The position numbers and the translations under genes were made by a program. Shown one piece after another: positions 18,948 through 29,800 of a stretch of 64,000 nucleotides of DNA. The DNA is from Lebetimonas sp. JH292. Its GTDB lineage: Bacteria; Campylobacterota; Campylobacteria; Campylobacterales; Nautiliaceae. Numbering within the stretch: position 1 is the first letter of the stretch; each line of letters starts with the position of its first letter. The notes beneath the pieces are model-generated. The model searched no databases and was not told the DNA's origin. It saw nothing but the letters and a program-made list of their open reading frames with translations. Location of the stretch: assembly GCF_000523275.1 (NCBI RefSeq), contig NZ_ATHQ01000001.1, forward strand, positions 443,001 to 507,000, given 5' to 3'.

Positions 18948-21724
18948 ATGGATAAAATAAAAGTTATAGGTGCCAGGGAAAACAATTTAAAAAATATAAA
19001 TTTAGAAATACCTAAAAACAAGCTCATAGTTTTTACAGGTCTCTCCGGAAGCGGAAAATCAACTCTTGCATTTGACACTCTCTATGCCGAGGGCCAAAGA
19101 AGATATATCGAGAGTTTAAGCTCTTATGCAAGACAGTTTTTGGAACAGGCGGGAAAACCGGATGTGGATAAAATAGAAGGGCTCACCCCGGCTATTGCAA
19201 TAGACCAAAAGACAACTTCAAAAAATCCGCGCTCAACCGTGGGAACTGTTACGGAAATTTATGATTATCTGAGGCTTTTATATGCAAGAATAGGAATTCA
19301 GCACTGTCATATATGCGGTGAAAAAATAACCAAAATGACTCCCCAGGACATCATTAACGAAATTTTAAAATTACCAAAAGGGGCAAAACTTATAATTTAC
19401 GCCCCAATAATTAATAGAAAAATTGAGGAAAGAAGGGATAATCAGGGCTTATATAGACGGAGTTCTCATCAGGCTTGATGAGGAAGTTGAACTTAAAACA
19501 TACAATAAAAGCGGTAATAGACAGGGTTATCATAAAAGAAGAAAACAAAGCAAGAATAGCCGAAGCGGTGGAAAAAGCTTTGAATAAAAGTTTCGGGGAA
19601 GTCGAAATAGAAATACTTAACGCCAAAGAATTAGGGATGGAAAAAGATTTTATTCACTACAGCGAGCATAAGGCATGTTTTAAATGTAAAGTCAGTTTTG
19701 AAGAGCTTGAGCCTACTTCTTTTTCTTTCAACTCCCCCAAAGGTGCATGTCCAAAATGCGACGGACTGGGTGTTGTTTATTCACTCGATATTGAAAAAGT
19801 AATAAAAGACAGACCTTTAAACAAAGGTGCAATTCCACTGATATGGGGTTTTAACAAAAAATATTACCAGGAGTTTTTTAAAGCGTTTTGCAAAGAAGTG
19901 GGAATAGATATGAATAAAAGTTTTTACGAACTTGACGAGCTTCAAAAAAAATTAATTTTAAACGGCACCGCTTATGACATTACATTTATTTACGCAAAAC
20001 ACACCATTTCCAAACCATGGCCCGGACTCAGACAAATAGCGCTCGATACCTACAAAGACGATATAAGCGAAATAATGAGCGAAAGCACTTGTCCGGTATG
20101 CCTTGGATACAGATTAAAACCGGAAAGCATAGCGGTAAAAGTAGCCGGAAAAACAATTGCTGAGATTATTTCTATGCCGATAGAGGAAGCATATAAATTT
20201 TTCAGCAATAAAAAAAATTTTGAATATTTATCCAACAAAGATAAAAAAATATCCGAACCTATTTTAAAAGAGATAAAAGAAAGGTTATTTTTTTTAGTGG
20301 ATGTTGGACTTGGATATTTAACACTGAGCAGGGACGCAAGAACAATAAGCGGTGGCGAAAGCCAGAGAATAAGAATAGCCAGCCAGATAGGAAGCGGGCT
20401 GACAGGGGTGCTGTATGTATTGGATGAGCCAAGCATCGGACTTCACGAAAGAGATACTTTAAAACTCATAAATACACTGAAAAACTTAAGAGACAGGGGT
20501 AATACCGTAATTGTGGTCGAGCATGACAGAGAAACAATTTTAAATGCGGATTTCATCGTAGATATAGGTCCAAATGCCGGAAAAAACGGAGGAGAAGTTA
20601 TTTTTGCGGGAAATGCGGACAAACTTATAAAAAGCAATACATTAACAGCACAGTATTTAAGATATGAAAAAGATATAAATTATCAAAAAAACCGCCCCCA
20701 AAATGAATGGCTAAAAATTAAAAATGTCAATATACACAATATTAAAAATTTAAATACTAAAATTCCTTTAAGGAACCTTGTATGTGTTACAGGTGTAAGC
20801 GGCAGCGGGAAAAGTTCTCTTATACTTCAGACACTTCTTCCTGTGGCAAAAGAAATATTAAATCATGCAAAAAAGATACAAAAAGTAAAAGGAGTGGAAA
20901 TAAAAGGCATCGAACAGCTTGATAAAGTCATATATCTTGACCAAAGCCCGATAGGCAGAACACCAAGAAGCAATCCCGCCACTTATACGGGTGTTTTTGA
21001 TGATATAAGGGCACTTTTTTCCTCAACTCCCGAAGCCAAGCTACGCGGTTACACTCCGGGCAGATTCAGTTTCAATGTAAAAGGCGGAAGATGTGAAGTT
21101 TGTAAGGGTGAGGGACAGATAAAAATAGAAATGCATTTTTTACCCGATATAATGGTAACCTGTGAAGCATGCAAAGGCAAAAGATACAACGATCAGACAC
21201 TTGAAATTAAATACAGGGGAAAATCCATTGCGGATATACTTGAAATGAGTGTGGATGAGGCTTATGAATTTTTTGAAAAAATTCCTAAAATCAAACAAAA
21301 ACTAAAGACTCTCAAAGATGTAGGGCTTGGATATATAACCCTTGGACAAAACGCCACAACACTAAGCGGCGGAGAAGCACAGAGAATAAAATTGGCAAAA
21401 GAATTAAGCAGAAGAGATACCGGAAACACCCTTTATATTCTGGATGAACCCACAACCGGTTTACATTTTGCGGATATAGATAATTTAATGAAAGTTTTAT
21501 CACACTTGGTAGATTTAGGAAACAGTGTCATTGTAATCGAGCATAATCTTGATTTTATAAAAAATGCAGATTATATAATAGATATGGGACCTGAGGGGGG
21601 AAGCAAAGGAGGAAAAGTAATAGCAGCCGGGACAATAAAAGAAATAATAGAAAAATATCAGGATATCAGTTATACGGCTAAATATTTAGCTAAAGAATTA
21701 AAAAGAATCAACAAATCTAAATAA
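18948..21724 (+). pseudogene. uvrA: Excinuclease ABC subunit A, disrupted near codons 157-180
   Basis: UvrA recognises DNA lesions with UvrB. The start is ATG 18948 behind AAAGGAG. The first part carries Walker [10 protein letters not shown] and the first zinc site (CHICGEK). The second part (open from about 19475 to 21724) carries the CFKC/CPKC site, both LSGGE signatures, the second Walker A GVSGSGKSS and the CEVCKGEG zinc module. Between 19416 and about 19495 the protein passes through all three frames. The pieces [12 protein letters not shown] and LDEEVEL sit in the third frame, and about 9 and 4 residues expected of UvrA are absent. This is either a real double deletion or an assembly error in A-rich sequence. 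Confidence 0.9.
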
Positions 21725-21730
21725 TTTTTC

Positions 21731-21777
21731 TTGACATATGTTCAAAAAAGTATTATAATTATATTGAACATATGTTC
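21731..21777 (+). promoter_or_regulatory. Promoter with two palindromic operator copies
   Basis: TTGACA (21731-21736), 17 bases, TATAAT (21754-21759): a near-perfect sigma-70-type promoter. A perfect 12-bp palindrome GAACATATGTTC lies at 21766-21777, over the expected transcription start. The 10-bp core ACATATGTTC recurs at 21734-21743 over the -35 box, 34 bp (about three turns) away. This layout fits a dimeric repressor; TGAACA-N-TGTTCA is the style bound by ArsR/SmtB-family metal regulators. No such regulator gene is in the window. Confidence 0.75.
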
Positions 21778-21790
21778 TAAAGGATTTAAA

Positions 21791-22069
21791 TTGCCTAAAA
21801 AAATCAGAAGAAGAAGAATAAGAGGTAAATTTCATCATAACTGTTTTAAACCGTGCGGAATGCCGGGACATAATTTGGAATATATTAATTTATCCAGAGA
21901 TGAAATTGAAGCCATCAGACTTGCCGATTATAATGAAATGTATCAGGAAGATGCGGCAAAAGAGATGGAAATTTCCAGACCGACATTCAGCAGAATTTTA
22001 AACAATGCAAGAAAAAAAATAGCTTCTGCATTACTTGAAGGCAAGGCGATAGAAATAGAAAACTTTTAA
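21791..22069 (+). CDS. DUF134 family protein (predicted DNA-binding)
   Basis: 92 aa from TTG 21791, chosen because AAAGGA stands 7 bases ahead and the basic start PKKIRRRRIRGK is typical of the family. It shows FKPCGMPG and a helix-turn-helix ending YQEDAAKEMEISRPTFSRIL, like the sigma-70 region 4-like fold reported for DUF134. Members often sit beside dinitrogenase iron-molybdenum cofactor-like genes, as here (10 bases to the next gene). Probably an autoregulator of this pair, which is inference. Confidence 0.85.
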   Translation: MPKKIRRRRIRGKFHHNCFKPCGMPGHNLEYINLSRDEIEAIRLADYNEMYQEDAAKEMEISRPTFSRILNNARKKIASALLEGKAIEIENF

Positions 22070-22079
22070 GGAGTGAAAA

Positions 22080-22673
22080 ATGAAAATAGCATTTCCAACA
22101 AACAATAAAGAAACTATAGCAAGTCATATTGGACTTTGTAAAGGTTTCTTGATTGTAGATACAAATACAGGGGAAAGAACATATATTGAAAACCCTGTAA
22201 TGAAAACAATTCAGGAAGAACATATTGATTTAAAAGGGACAAAAGAAGGCGAAAGAGGCCTTGGAACAGGCAGAATTATACCGCCTTTTTTAGCAGAAGC
22301 CGGAGTCAATGTCCTAGTATCACATGAATTTGGCGAAGGTATGGAATTAAATCTTGACAGAGTCGGGATTATACCTTATCAAACAGATGAAAAAAATATT
22401 GAAAACGCATTAAATCAAATTAAGGAGGAAGATATGAGAGAATTTGAAAGAGGATATGGAAGAGGTTTTGGATACGGCAGAGGTTTTGGATACGGCAGAG
22501 GATATGGTTACGGAAGAGGTTTTGGAAACAGAGTATTTGATGAAAGAGATGAACAAAGAGGATACGGATACGGAAGAGGAGCCGGATTTGGACGTGGTTA
22601 CGGATGCAGAGGCAGAGGATTGGGCCGTGGCTACGGAAGGGGGTTCGGTTTTAGAAGAAGATGGGAGGATTAA
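22080..22673 (+). CDS. Dinitrogenase FeMo-cofactor (NifX/NafY-like) domain protein with Gly-Arg-Tyr-rich tail
   Basis: 197 aa in two parts. Residues 1-118 form a NifX-like domain: MKIAFPTNNKETIASHIG at the start, then IIPPFLAEAGVNVLVSHEFG. Residues about 120-197 are a low-complexity tail of GYGRGFG-type repeats (FGYGRGFGYGRGYGYGRG and similar), ending FGFRRRWED. The domain binds metal clusters in nitrogenase maturation, but no nitrogenase gene is seen, and many such stand-alone proteins have unknown roles. A strong AAGGAG site precedes the ATG, and a DUF134 gene comes just before. Confidence 0.82.
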   Translation: MKIAFPTNNKETIASHIGLCKGFLIVDTNTGERTYIENPVMKTIQEEHIDLKGTKEGERGLGTGRIIPPFLAEAGVNVLVSHEFGEGMELNLDRVGIIPYQTDEKNIENALNQIKEEDMREFERGYGRGFGYGRGFGYGRGYGYGRGFGNRVFDERDEQRGYGYGRGAGFGRGYGCRGRGLGRGYGRGFGFRRRWED

Positions 22674-22685
22674 TTCCATCTTCTT
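22655..22685. terminator. Hairpin between convergent genes
   Basis: AAGAAGATGG (22655-22664) and CCATCTTCTT (22676-22685) form a perfect 10-bp stem with an 11-base loop across the ends of the NifX-like gene (+) and the YfaZ-like gene (-). It could stop transcription from both sides, although the T-rich tail is weak on the plus strand. Confidence 0.5.
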
Positions 22686-23200
22686 AAAAATTGTAACCTA
22701 TTCCTCCATAAATAGAGCTGTTATAATTTTGATTAAAACTTATATCTCTATAACCAAGAAAAATTTGGGCATTATCTATTGGAAAATATCCGATTTGCGC
22801 ATCTATTCTGCTAAATCTGTCGGCTTCGTCAAAACTTAATATTTTTGGAGCGTATTCACCTTCTGCTTTTACATATATTGGCAAAGAAACATTGGGTAAA
22901 TACGTAAAAATTCCTATCCCCACAGGTATTGCGGTATTATTTTTAGTATGGACTGCATCTATTATTACAGAAAATTTGATATTTTGATATTCCATACCTA
23001 TTAAATTTCCTTCGGCTTTAACACCTGCCGAAAAAAAATTGTGTTTATTAGAATTATCGTTATATATAAACTGCGCCCTGGCTTTTATATTATTGTCTAT
23101 TATTCCGCTTTCTGCGCCTATTGCAACAGTTGAATTACTTATCTGTAAATTAATATTATTGGCAACCGAAAGTTAAAACATTTAACATTAATTTTCTCAT
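22684..23200 (-). pseudogene. YfaZ-like outer membrane protein, frameshifted in the signal peptide
   Basis: The downstream frame encodes a small beta-barrel. Alternating strands such as FSVIIDAVHTKNN and AQIFLGYRDISFNQNYN end GGIGYNF, the terminal aromatic typical of outer membrane proteins. The only plausible start, ATG 23200 (RKLMLNVLTF, a broken signal peptide), is out of frame with ANNINLQISNSTVAIGAE. About 6-8 signal-peptide residues seem to be missing. The YfaZ assignment is tentative, from size and barrel pattern. Followed by a hairpin shared with the convergent gene. Confidence 0.6.
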
Positions 23201-23223
23201 TTTTTAATCCTTGTTTTTTATTA

Positions 23224-24126
23224 TTATTTGGCAGATATTTCAAAAGAACCGTAGTTTAAATATTTTTCAAATCTTTGTTGTAATAATTCGTCACTTGAAA
23301 GTTCTCTCAAATTTTTTATATTTTTGAGAAAATATTCCTTTATATTATCAGCGGCAGTTTTATAATCCCTATGAGCTCCCTCAATAGGTTCATCAATAAT
23401 ATCGTCTATAAGCCCTGATTTTTTAAGTTCTTCGGCAGAAATTTTAAGTGCTTTTGTAGCTGTTTCTGCTTTGCTTCCGTCACCCCACAAAATTGCTGCA
23501 CATCCTTCCGGAGATATTACGCTAAAAACTGAATATTTAAGCATTGCAAATTTGTCCGCCACACCTATAGCGAGTGCACCTCCGCTTCCGCCTTCCCCTA
23601 TAACAATAGAAACGGTAGGTGTTTTAATTCTGCTGAGTTCAAATAAATTTTTTGCAATTGCTTCGCTTTGTCCTCTCTCTTCTGCCCCGATACCAGGAAA
23701 TGCCCCTGGAGTATCTATTAAAAAAAGTATAGGTAAATTAAATTTTTCAGCTAATTTTGCGACCCTGAGAGCCTTTCTGTATCCTTCTGGATGAGGCATA
23801 CCAAAATTTCTTGTTATTTTTTCTTTTGTATTTCTACCTTTTTCTTCTCCTATTACCACACATTCAACATCATCGATTTTACCGATATAACATACAATTG
23901 CCGGGTCGTCTCTAAATTCCCTGTCTCCGTGAAGTTCGTATTTTTCATTCATAATAAGATTTATTATATCCTCAGCATGAGGTCTGTCAGGATGACGGGC
24001 AAGTTGAAGCTTTTGATATGGAGTTAGGTTTTCTATCTCTTTTTTTAAATCTTTTTCAAGTGTTTCGGCTGCATGTATATCGCCTTTTATTTTTGAAATA
24101 TCTATTTGAGATTTAATCTCTTCCAA
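23224..24126 (-). CDS. accA: Acetyl-CoA carboxylase carboxyltransferase subunit alpha
   Basis: Half of the carboxyltransferase that makes malonyl-CoA (300 aa, usual 310-320). Visible are the [19 protein letters not shown] start region, GHRxGR-equivalent [19 protein letters not shown] and the oxyanion-hole segment [16 protein letters not shown]. The likely start is TTG at 24126, just inside a weak ribosome site 17 bases after fabF. With fabF and acpP it forms a fatty-acid synthesis cluster. Confidence 0.96.
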   Translation of the reverse strand: MEEIKSQIDISKIKGDIHAAETLEKDLKKEIENLTPYQKLQLARHPDRPHAEDIINLIMNEKYELHGDREFRDDPAIVCYIGKIDDVECVVIGEEKGRNTKEKITRNFGMPHPEGYRKALRVAKLAEKFNLPILFLIDTPGAFPGIGAEERGQSEAIAKNLFELSRIKTPTVSIVIGEGGSGGALAIGVADKFAMLKYSVFSVISPEGCAAILWGDGSKAETATKALKISAEELKKSGLIDDIIDEPIEGAHRDYKTAADNIKEYFLKNIKNLRELSSDELLQQRFEKYLNYGSFEISAK

Positions 24127-24143
24127 AATCCAAACTTGCCAAA

Positions 24144-25367
24144 TTATACCTTTTTAAAAATTACAACGCCGTTTGTTCCGCCAAATCCAAAAGAATTGCT
24201 CATAGCTACATTAATTTCGCCTTCTCTTGCCACATTAGGTACGTAATCCAAATCACATTCCGGATCCGGTTCTTCATAATTAATAGTAGGAGGTAAAATG
24301 TTTTTTTCCATTGCCATAAGCGTAATAACAGCTTCTATTGTTCCCGCAGCTCCTAAACAATGGCCTGTGGCGCCTTTTGTTGAACTAACCGGAGGACATT
24401 TTTCTTTTCCTCCAAACAATGCTTTAATAGCCATTGTTTCATATAAATCATTATATTTAGTAGAAGTTCCGTGAGCATTGATATAATCTACTTTTGGCTC
24501 TCCCGCCATTTCATAAGCCATTTTCATGGCCCTGTATGCACCTTCCCCCCCGGGGGCGGGAGTGGTGATATGATTTGCATCTGCACTTTCCCCTATTCCC
24601 ATAATTTCTGCATATATTTTAGCGCCTCTTTCAATTGCATCTTCATATTTTTCCAATATTAAACAAGCTCCGCCTTCACCCATTACAAAACCGTCTCTTT
24701 GTGCATCAAACGGACGTGATGATTTTTCCGGTTCATCATTTCTTGTTGAAAGCGCTTTCATTGCTGAAAATCCGCCTACCCCGACAGGACATATACAGGC
24801 TTCGCCTGCAACAACCATCATTTTATCTGCCATTCCGGCTTTCATTGTTTTAACAGCCTGAGTAATGGCATGGGTTCCCGCCGCACAAGCGGTTACATTT
24901 GCGAGATTTGGACCTTTTAATTTATATTCAATGGAAACAAATCCACCAAGCATATTAACAAGTGCACTTGGAATAAAAAACGGGGAAATCCTTCTTGGAC
25001 CCCTCGTTTCTACAATAACACTCGCTTTTTCAATCACCGGAAGTCCACCTATTCCGCTTGCCGCACTCACACCGAATCTATTCTCATTATAACTTTCAAG
25101 CCCGCTGTCGGCCATGGCCTCTTTGGCAGCGGCAAGTCCAAAATGAATAAACCTGTCAGCTTTTTTTACATCTTTCGGATTCATTATGGTTTTAGGATCG
25201 AATCCTTTAACTTCCCCTGCAACCTGAGAAGCATAACCGTCAGGGTCAAAATGCGTAATTCTCCCAACACCTGTTTTTCCGGAAATTATATTATCAAAAC
25301 TCTCATTTTTGTTTAAACCAACCGAATTTATCATTCCTATACCAGTTACAACTATTCTCATAGACAT
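24144..25367 (-). CDS. fabF: 3-oxoacyl-ACP synthase II
   Basis: Elongating beta-ketoacyl-ACP synthase (407 aa, normal). The nucleophile Cys lies in [12 protein letters not shown], the two histidines in [12 protein letters not shown] and [11 protein letters not shown], and the C-terminal [11 protein letters not shown] loop closes the active site. The first residues are [11 protein letters not shown] with a GGAT site. It sits between accA and acpP, 70 bases from the latter with an inverted repeat in the gap. Confidence 0.97.
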   Translation of the reverse strand: MSMRIVVTGIGMINSVGLNKNESFDNIISGKTGVGRITHFDPDGYASQVAGEVKGFDPKTIMNPKDVKKADRFIHFGLAAAKEAMADSGLESYNENRFGVSAASGIGGLPVIEKASVIVETRGPRRISPFFIPSALVNMLGGFVSIEYKLKGPNLANVTACAAGTHAITQAVKTMKAGMADKMMVVAGEACICPVGVGGFSAMKALSTRNDEPEKSSRPFDAQRDGFVMGEGGACLILEKYEDAIERGAKIYAEIMGIGESADANHITTPAPGGEGAYRAMKMAYEMAGEPKVDYINAHGTSTKYNDLYETMAIKALFGGKEKCPPVSSTKGATGHCLGAAGTIEAVITLMAMEKNILPPTINYEEPDPECDLDYVPNVAREGEINVAMSNSFGFGGTNGVVIFKKV

Positions 25368-25378
25368 CCTTTTAAAGT

Positions 25379-25432
25379 AGTAGGTAATAAATAAAAAATT
25401 TATTTATTACTTACCACTCTCAAAAAGAGAGG
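25379..25432. terminator. Inverted repeats between acpP and fabF
   Basis: GGTAATAAATAAA and TTTATTTATTAC flank three A bases (about 25384-25411), giving a long AT hairpin right behind acpP. A second small one, CTCT-CAAAAA-GAGAG, follows. They fit a leaky terminator that leaves acpP transcripts in excess of fabF. Purely structural reading. Confidence 0.5.
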
Positions 25433-25437
25433 GGAAA

Positions 25438-25674
25438 TTAAGAGTTTTTAGCTTTTTCTATATAATCAACTACGTCTTGGACAGTCTGGATTTTTTCAGC
25501 TTCGCTGTCCGGAATTTCAATTTCGAATTTTTCTTCCAAAGCCATAATCATTTCAACTACGTCTAAGCTGTCAGCACCCAAATCTTCTACGAATCTCGCT
25601 TCCGGTTTAACTTCTTCTGGGCTTACATTTAACTGCTCAACTATTACTTCTTTTACTTCATCAAATAATGCCAT
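25438..25674 (-). CDS. acpP: Acyl carrier protein
   Basis: 78 aa, acidic, four-helix carrier. The phosphopantetheine Ser lies in [15 protein letters not shown] (Ser at about residue 37). The C-terminus ends [14 protein letters not shown], like other AcpP proteins. AAAGGAG stands 6 bases ahead of the ATG. First gene of acpP-fabF-accA. Confidence 0.97.
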   Translation of the reverse strand: MALFDEVKEVIVEQLNVSPEEVKPEARFVEDLGADSLDVVEMIMALEEKFEIEIPDSEAEKIQTVQDVVDYIEKAKNS

Positions 25675-26037
25675 TATTTCTCCTTTTAATTTTTTAACAT
25701 TTTACCAAAAATTAACATTCTTTTACAAATTTTTGAAAAATATAAATATAAAAATAATATAACATAGAGAAATAATTATGCCAATCCCCATAAATAATTT
25801 TACAATTATTGAACAGTTACTAATTATAAATTACTAATAACTTTTCACGACTCACTATTCACCCATTGCGAAATTGTCAGAATAATTATCAATTTTAATA
25901 TTATTATGATTGTTAATTTTTCAGAAAATCAAAAACAGATATTAAGCAAATAAAATTTAATCAAAAATAAAAAAAGATTTTACATGCTACCAATATAGTG
26001 ACAGACACTTTTTCTTTAAGGTATTAAAGAGAAGAAA
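25675..26037. other. Gene-free stretch between acpP and the RRM gene
   Basis: About 360 bases without a convincing gene. It is very AT-rich near acpP, where that gene's promoter should lie. A short heptamer tract (ACTATTCAC-type units, about 25815-25864) follows. A copy of ATAGTGACAGACAC (25995-26008), the motif also found near 35.97 and 36.37 kb, comes before the small palindrome CTTTAA-GGTA-TTAAAG at the end of the RRM gene. Confidence 0.6.
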
Positions 26038-26292
26038 TTATTCTCCTCTTGGAGCTCTTGGTCTAGCTTCGTTTACTCTAAGTCTTCTACCTTGGAATTC
26101 TTTGCCGTCAAGTTCTTCTACTGCTGTGTCGGCTCCGCTTTCCATTTCAACGAATCCAAATCCTTTGCTTCTACCTGTTTCTCTGTCATTAATAATCTTA
26201 ACTGAAACTACTTCCCCATATTCTGCGAATAGAGGTTTTAAATCTTCTTCAGTTGCTTGATAGTTAATGTTTCCTACGTAAAGTGTTTTCAT
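26038..26292 (-). CDS. RRM-type RNA-binding protein
   Basis: 84 aa, a single RNA recognition motif. RNP2 is LYVGNI at residues 3-8 and RNP1 is SKGFGFVEM near residue 45; a short Arg/Pro tail (RPRAPRGE) follows. Such small glycine-poor RRM proteins occur in cyanobacteria and many Campylobacterota and Deltaproteobacteria; targets are not known from sequence. It stands alone, with its own promoter region in the 94 bases towards the divergent gene. Confidence 0.93.
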   Translation of the reverse strand: MKTLYVGNINYQATEEDLKPLFAEYGEVVSVKIINDRETGRSKGFGFVEMESGADTAVEELDGKEFQGRRLRVNEARPRAPRGE

Positions 26293-26386
26293 GTGAACGT
26301 CCTAAAATTAAATTTTGCAGTGACATTATAACACTGTTTGAAAAAAAAAGCAAATAAAATGTTAAAATTTCAAAAAAAGGACAAAT

Positions 26387-26815
26387 ATGTCAGTAAAAAC
26401 ACATTATATAGAATTCAGAAACGCCTTAAGCAAAAACGATATCCAAAAAGCCCGGGAAGAATTTGAAAAAGCTTTTAACGAAAGCTTTTTATTTTATCAA
26501 CAAAAAATGACAAACAATGAAAAGTTTGATGTTTCCAACGAAGAAGAATTATTTGCTTTAGTTACACTGTTTGATAATATTATCGGATATTATAAAGAAA
26601 AAATGTATGAGGAGGGGATAAGCTACTGCGAAAATTTAATCGAACTTATTGATTCTCCAAAACTTAAAGAGATGTTTAAAGGTTTTTCACTTGGAATGCA
26701 AAAAGGAATAGATATAGATACTTTTTTTAAAGAATATGTGGATTCAAGCAAAGTCGATGCTGAATTTCCAATGTTTTTATGTAATTTTAAAGAAAAGATA
26801 AAAGAATTAATTTAA
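26387..26815 (+). CDS. Hypothetical 142-aa helical protein
   Basis: Starts ATG 26387 behind AAAAGGAC. Soluble, mostly helical and acidic (SVKTHYIEFRNALSKNDIQ … FPMFLCNFKEKIKELI), with a repeated pattern of aromatic-capped helices that resembles small TPR-like folds. No family recognised. Its stop overlaps the dnaE stop from the other strand by 4 bases (convergent). Confidence 0.65.
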   Translation: MSVKTHYIEFRNALSKNDIQKAREEFEKAFNESFLFYQQKMTNNEKFDVSNEEELFALVTLFDNIIGYYKEKMYEEGISYCENLIELIDSPKLKEMFKGFSLGMQKGIDIDTFFKEYVDSSKVDAEFPMFLCNFKEKIKELI

Positions 26816-29800
26816 TTAATTGATATCCTTAGATTTGTATTTACTTTTAAACTGAATCCAAAAGGGGTTTTTAAAAGTAAAACAGCTCTTTTTTCTCCCG
26901 GATTTTTTGTAATTTCATTATAAATTTTTATCAAATCTTCCTCATAATTTTTACCAATTTCCTTTTCTATAACACATATCTGTTCTTTTTTTGCACCTTT
27001 TTCATTTTCCGCTTCTTTTAATGGAAGAATTTTTTTACAGGTAATTCTTAAATAATCGGCAACCTTATCCACGTTTGCCTTAATTGCCAAAGGTTCATCA
27101 AGATTTAATTTTTCAAGATGTTCTAAATCCCTTTCAAATATCATAATATCTATTTTACCGTGAAAATCCATTAAAGTTGCAATTGCAAATTTATTGCCTC
27201 TTTTTGAAATTCTAACTTTCATAGTATCAATTTTACCTACAAAAAGCGCTTCTTTTCCTATAATTTCCTCTATATCGCTTGAGAGGTTATAATCAAGTTT
27301 TTCTATTTCTTTTTTAAAAGGGTCAAGAGGATGTGCCGATACATAAAATCCAAGTGTTTCATATTCGCATTCAAGAAGTGTTTTAATATCAAATTCGGCT
27401 AATTTTGGAATTTCCAATTTTTCTTCAACTTCATCATCTTCCATATCGGCAAATAATGAATTTGCATGATGCATGGCATTTTTTCTCTCCTGCACCCTTT
27501 TTTTATATTCCAACATATCTTCAATTGCATTTAAAAGGGCTTTTCTTGAATAACCGAAATCATCCATTGCCCCTGATTTCACAAGCTGTTCAAGCACTTT
27601 TTTATTTACTTTGCCTGTATCGATTTTTAAAATAAAGTCATTTAAATCACTAAACGGCCTGTTTTGAGTAATACTTTCAATAGCTTTGCTGCCGACCCCT
27701 TTTATCGCACTGAGCCCAAATAAAATTTTTTCACCTGTAGGGGTAAACTCGGCATTTGATTTATTTACATTGGGAGGTAGAATCTCTATATTAAGTGATT
27801 TGGCCTCTTCTATATATTTAGCAATTTTATCGGTATTATCCGCTTCATAGGTTAAAAGTGCCGCAAAAAATTCTGCGGGATAATATGCTTTTAAAAAAGA
27901 AGTCTGGTATGTAATATATGCGTAAGCGGCTGAATGTGATTTGTTAAATCCGTAACCTGCAAATTTTTCTATTAAATTAAACAGATTTTTGGCATTTTCA
28001 TAAGAAAAACCCCTCTGGGCTGCACGGGTTGCAAATTCTTCCGAATATTTGGCCATAACATCCGCTTTTTTCTTTCCCATCGCCCTTCTTATGATATCCG
28101 CTTCCCCCAAACTGAATCCGCCTATTGCCTGAACTATCTGCATAACCTGTTCCTGATAAACAATAACACCGTATGTAGGTTCCAAAATAGGCTTTAGGGC
28201 TGTTTCGAATTCATCATTTTCCGTGTTTTCTTTCTATATAATCATCAAGCATTCCGCTCTCCATTGGTCCGGGGCGGTAAAGGGCAAGCATAGCTATAAT
28301 ATCTTCAAATGTAGTAGGTTTTAATCTTTTTGCCAAATCCCTCATACCGTCCGATTCTATCTGAAACAGACCCAAAGTTTTACCCGATTGGATTAATTGA
28401 AAAATACTTTTATCTTCCAGATCTAAATTATCTATATCCACATTTGTGTTTTTATTCATTTTTATATTTTTAACAGCCCGCTCTATTACCGTCAACGTTT
28501 TTAATCCTAAAAAGTCGAATTTAATCAAATCCACAGGCTCAAGATAATTCAGTGAATACTGCGTTACAATCGTATCATCATTTTCTGAGGGTCTGTATAA
28601 AGGGGACTTTTTCCATAATTCTTCATCGCTGATTACCACTCCGGCGGCATGCATACCCGTATTTCTTTTTAAACCTTCAAGCTTTCTTCCGAAAGAATAT
28701 AATCTGTTATATAACGGTTCTTCTGTAATAATATCTTTTATTTTAGGTTCAATATCAAGGGCTTTGTCAAGCGTGATACCGAGCTGGTCCGGAATAAGTT
28801 TTACAAATTTATCCGCTTCGTCATATTTTATTCCAAAAATTCTTGCAACATCCCGGAGCACTCCTTTTGCAAGAAGTGAACCGAAAGTTACCACCTGGGC
28901 CACATTTACCTTGCCGTATTTTTCCCTTACATATTCGATAATCTCCCCTCTTCTTTCCTGACAGAAATCCATATCGATATCCGGCATTGAAACCCTCTGA
29001 GGGTTTAAAAACCTCTCAAACAAAAGCTGATACCTTATGGGGTCTAAATTTGTTATTTTAAGCGAATATGCAACCAGACTTCCGGCCGCACTTCCCCTTC
29101 CGGGACCCACAGGAATTTTTCTTCTTTTGGCCTCTCTTACAAAATCCCAGACAATCAGCATATAACCGGGAAATTTCATTTTTTTGTCAATTTCATATTC
29201 AAGCCTATCTTCATATTTTTTATGCAACTCTTTTGGAATCTGTTTCAATCTTTCTTTTAAACCTTCACGGCATTTATATTCAAAATATTCCACATCCTTT
29301 TCAAAATTTAACCCTTCTTTGGAAGCATATTCTTTTGTAAATTTAAATGTAGGAGGTGTAGGATTTCCAAGAGGAATTTCCAGATTAATACCCTCGGCCA
29401 GTCTGTCCGTATTTTCAATAGCCTCCGGTAAATCGGCAAATTTTTTTTCAAATTCCTCAGGGAAAGGAAAATAATTTTCTCTTATTTCGAATTTTCTGTG
29501 CAAATCGTCAAAAAGTTTATTGTTTTCTATGCATTCAAGTGCGTCTTTATAGATATAATCCCCTTTTTGAAGATAAAAAATATTACTGCTTGCAAGAATA
29601 GGTATATCAAATTCATTTGAAATGGTTAAAAAATCATTTTCAACAACTCTTTCTTTAAAAGAATCACGTCTTATTTCCAAAAAAATTTCATTTAAACTGT
29701 TTTTATAAATTTTTATAATTTCCTTTGCCTTTTTCAATCCGCCGGCACCCTTTAAAACATTATCTTCATCAAACAGATTCAGATGAAAACCTATTTCACT

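Noticed and set aside
22410-22679. Ser/Val-rich frame opposite the Gly-Arg-Tyr tail
   Set aside because: It is a by-product of the repeat DNA on the other strand; no ribosome site, no family.
28210-28225. Programmed -1 frameshift in dnaE
   Set aside because: The site C-GGA-AAA-TGA is not a good X-XXY-YYZ slippery heptamer, no clear downstream structure was seen, and the same kind of run change occurs in many genes. Left only as a remote option.
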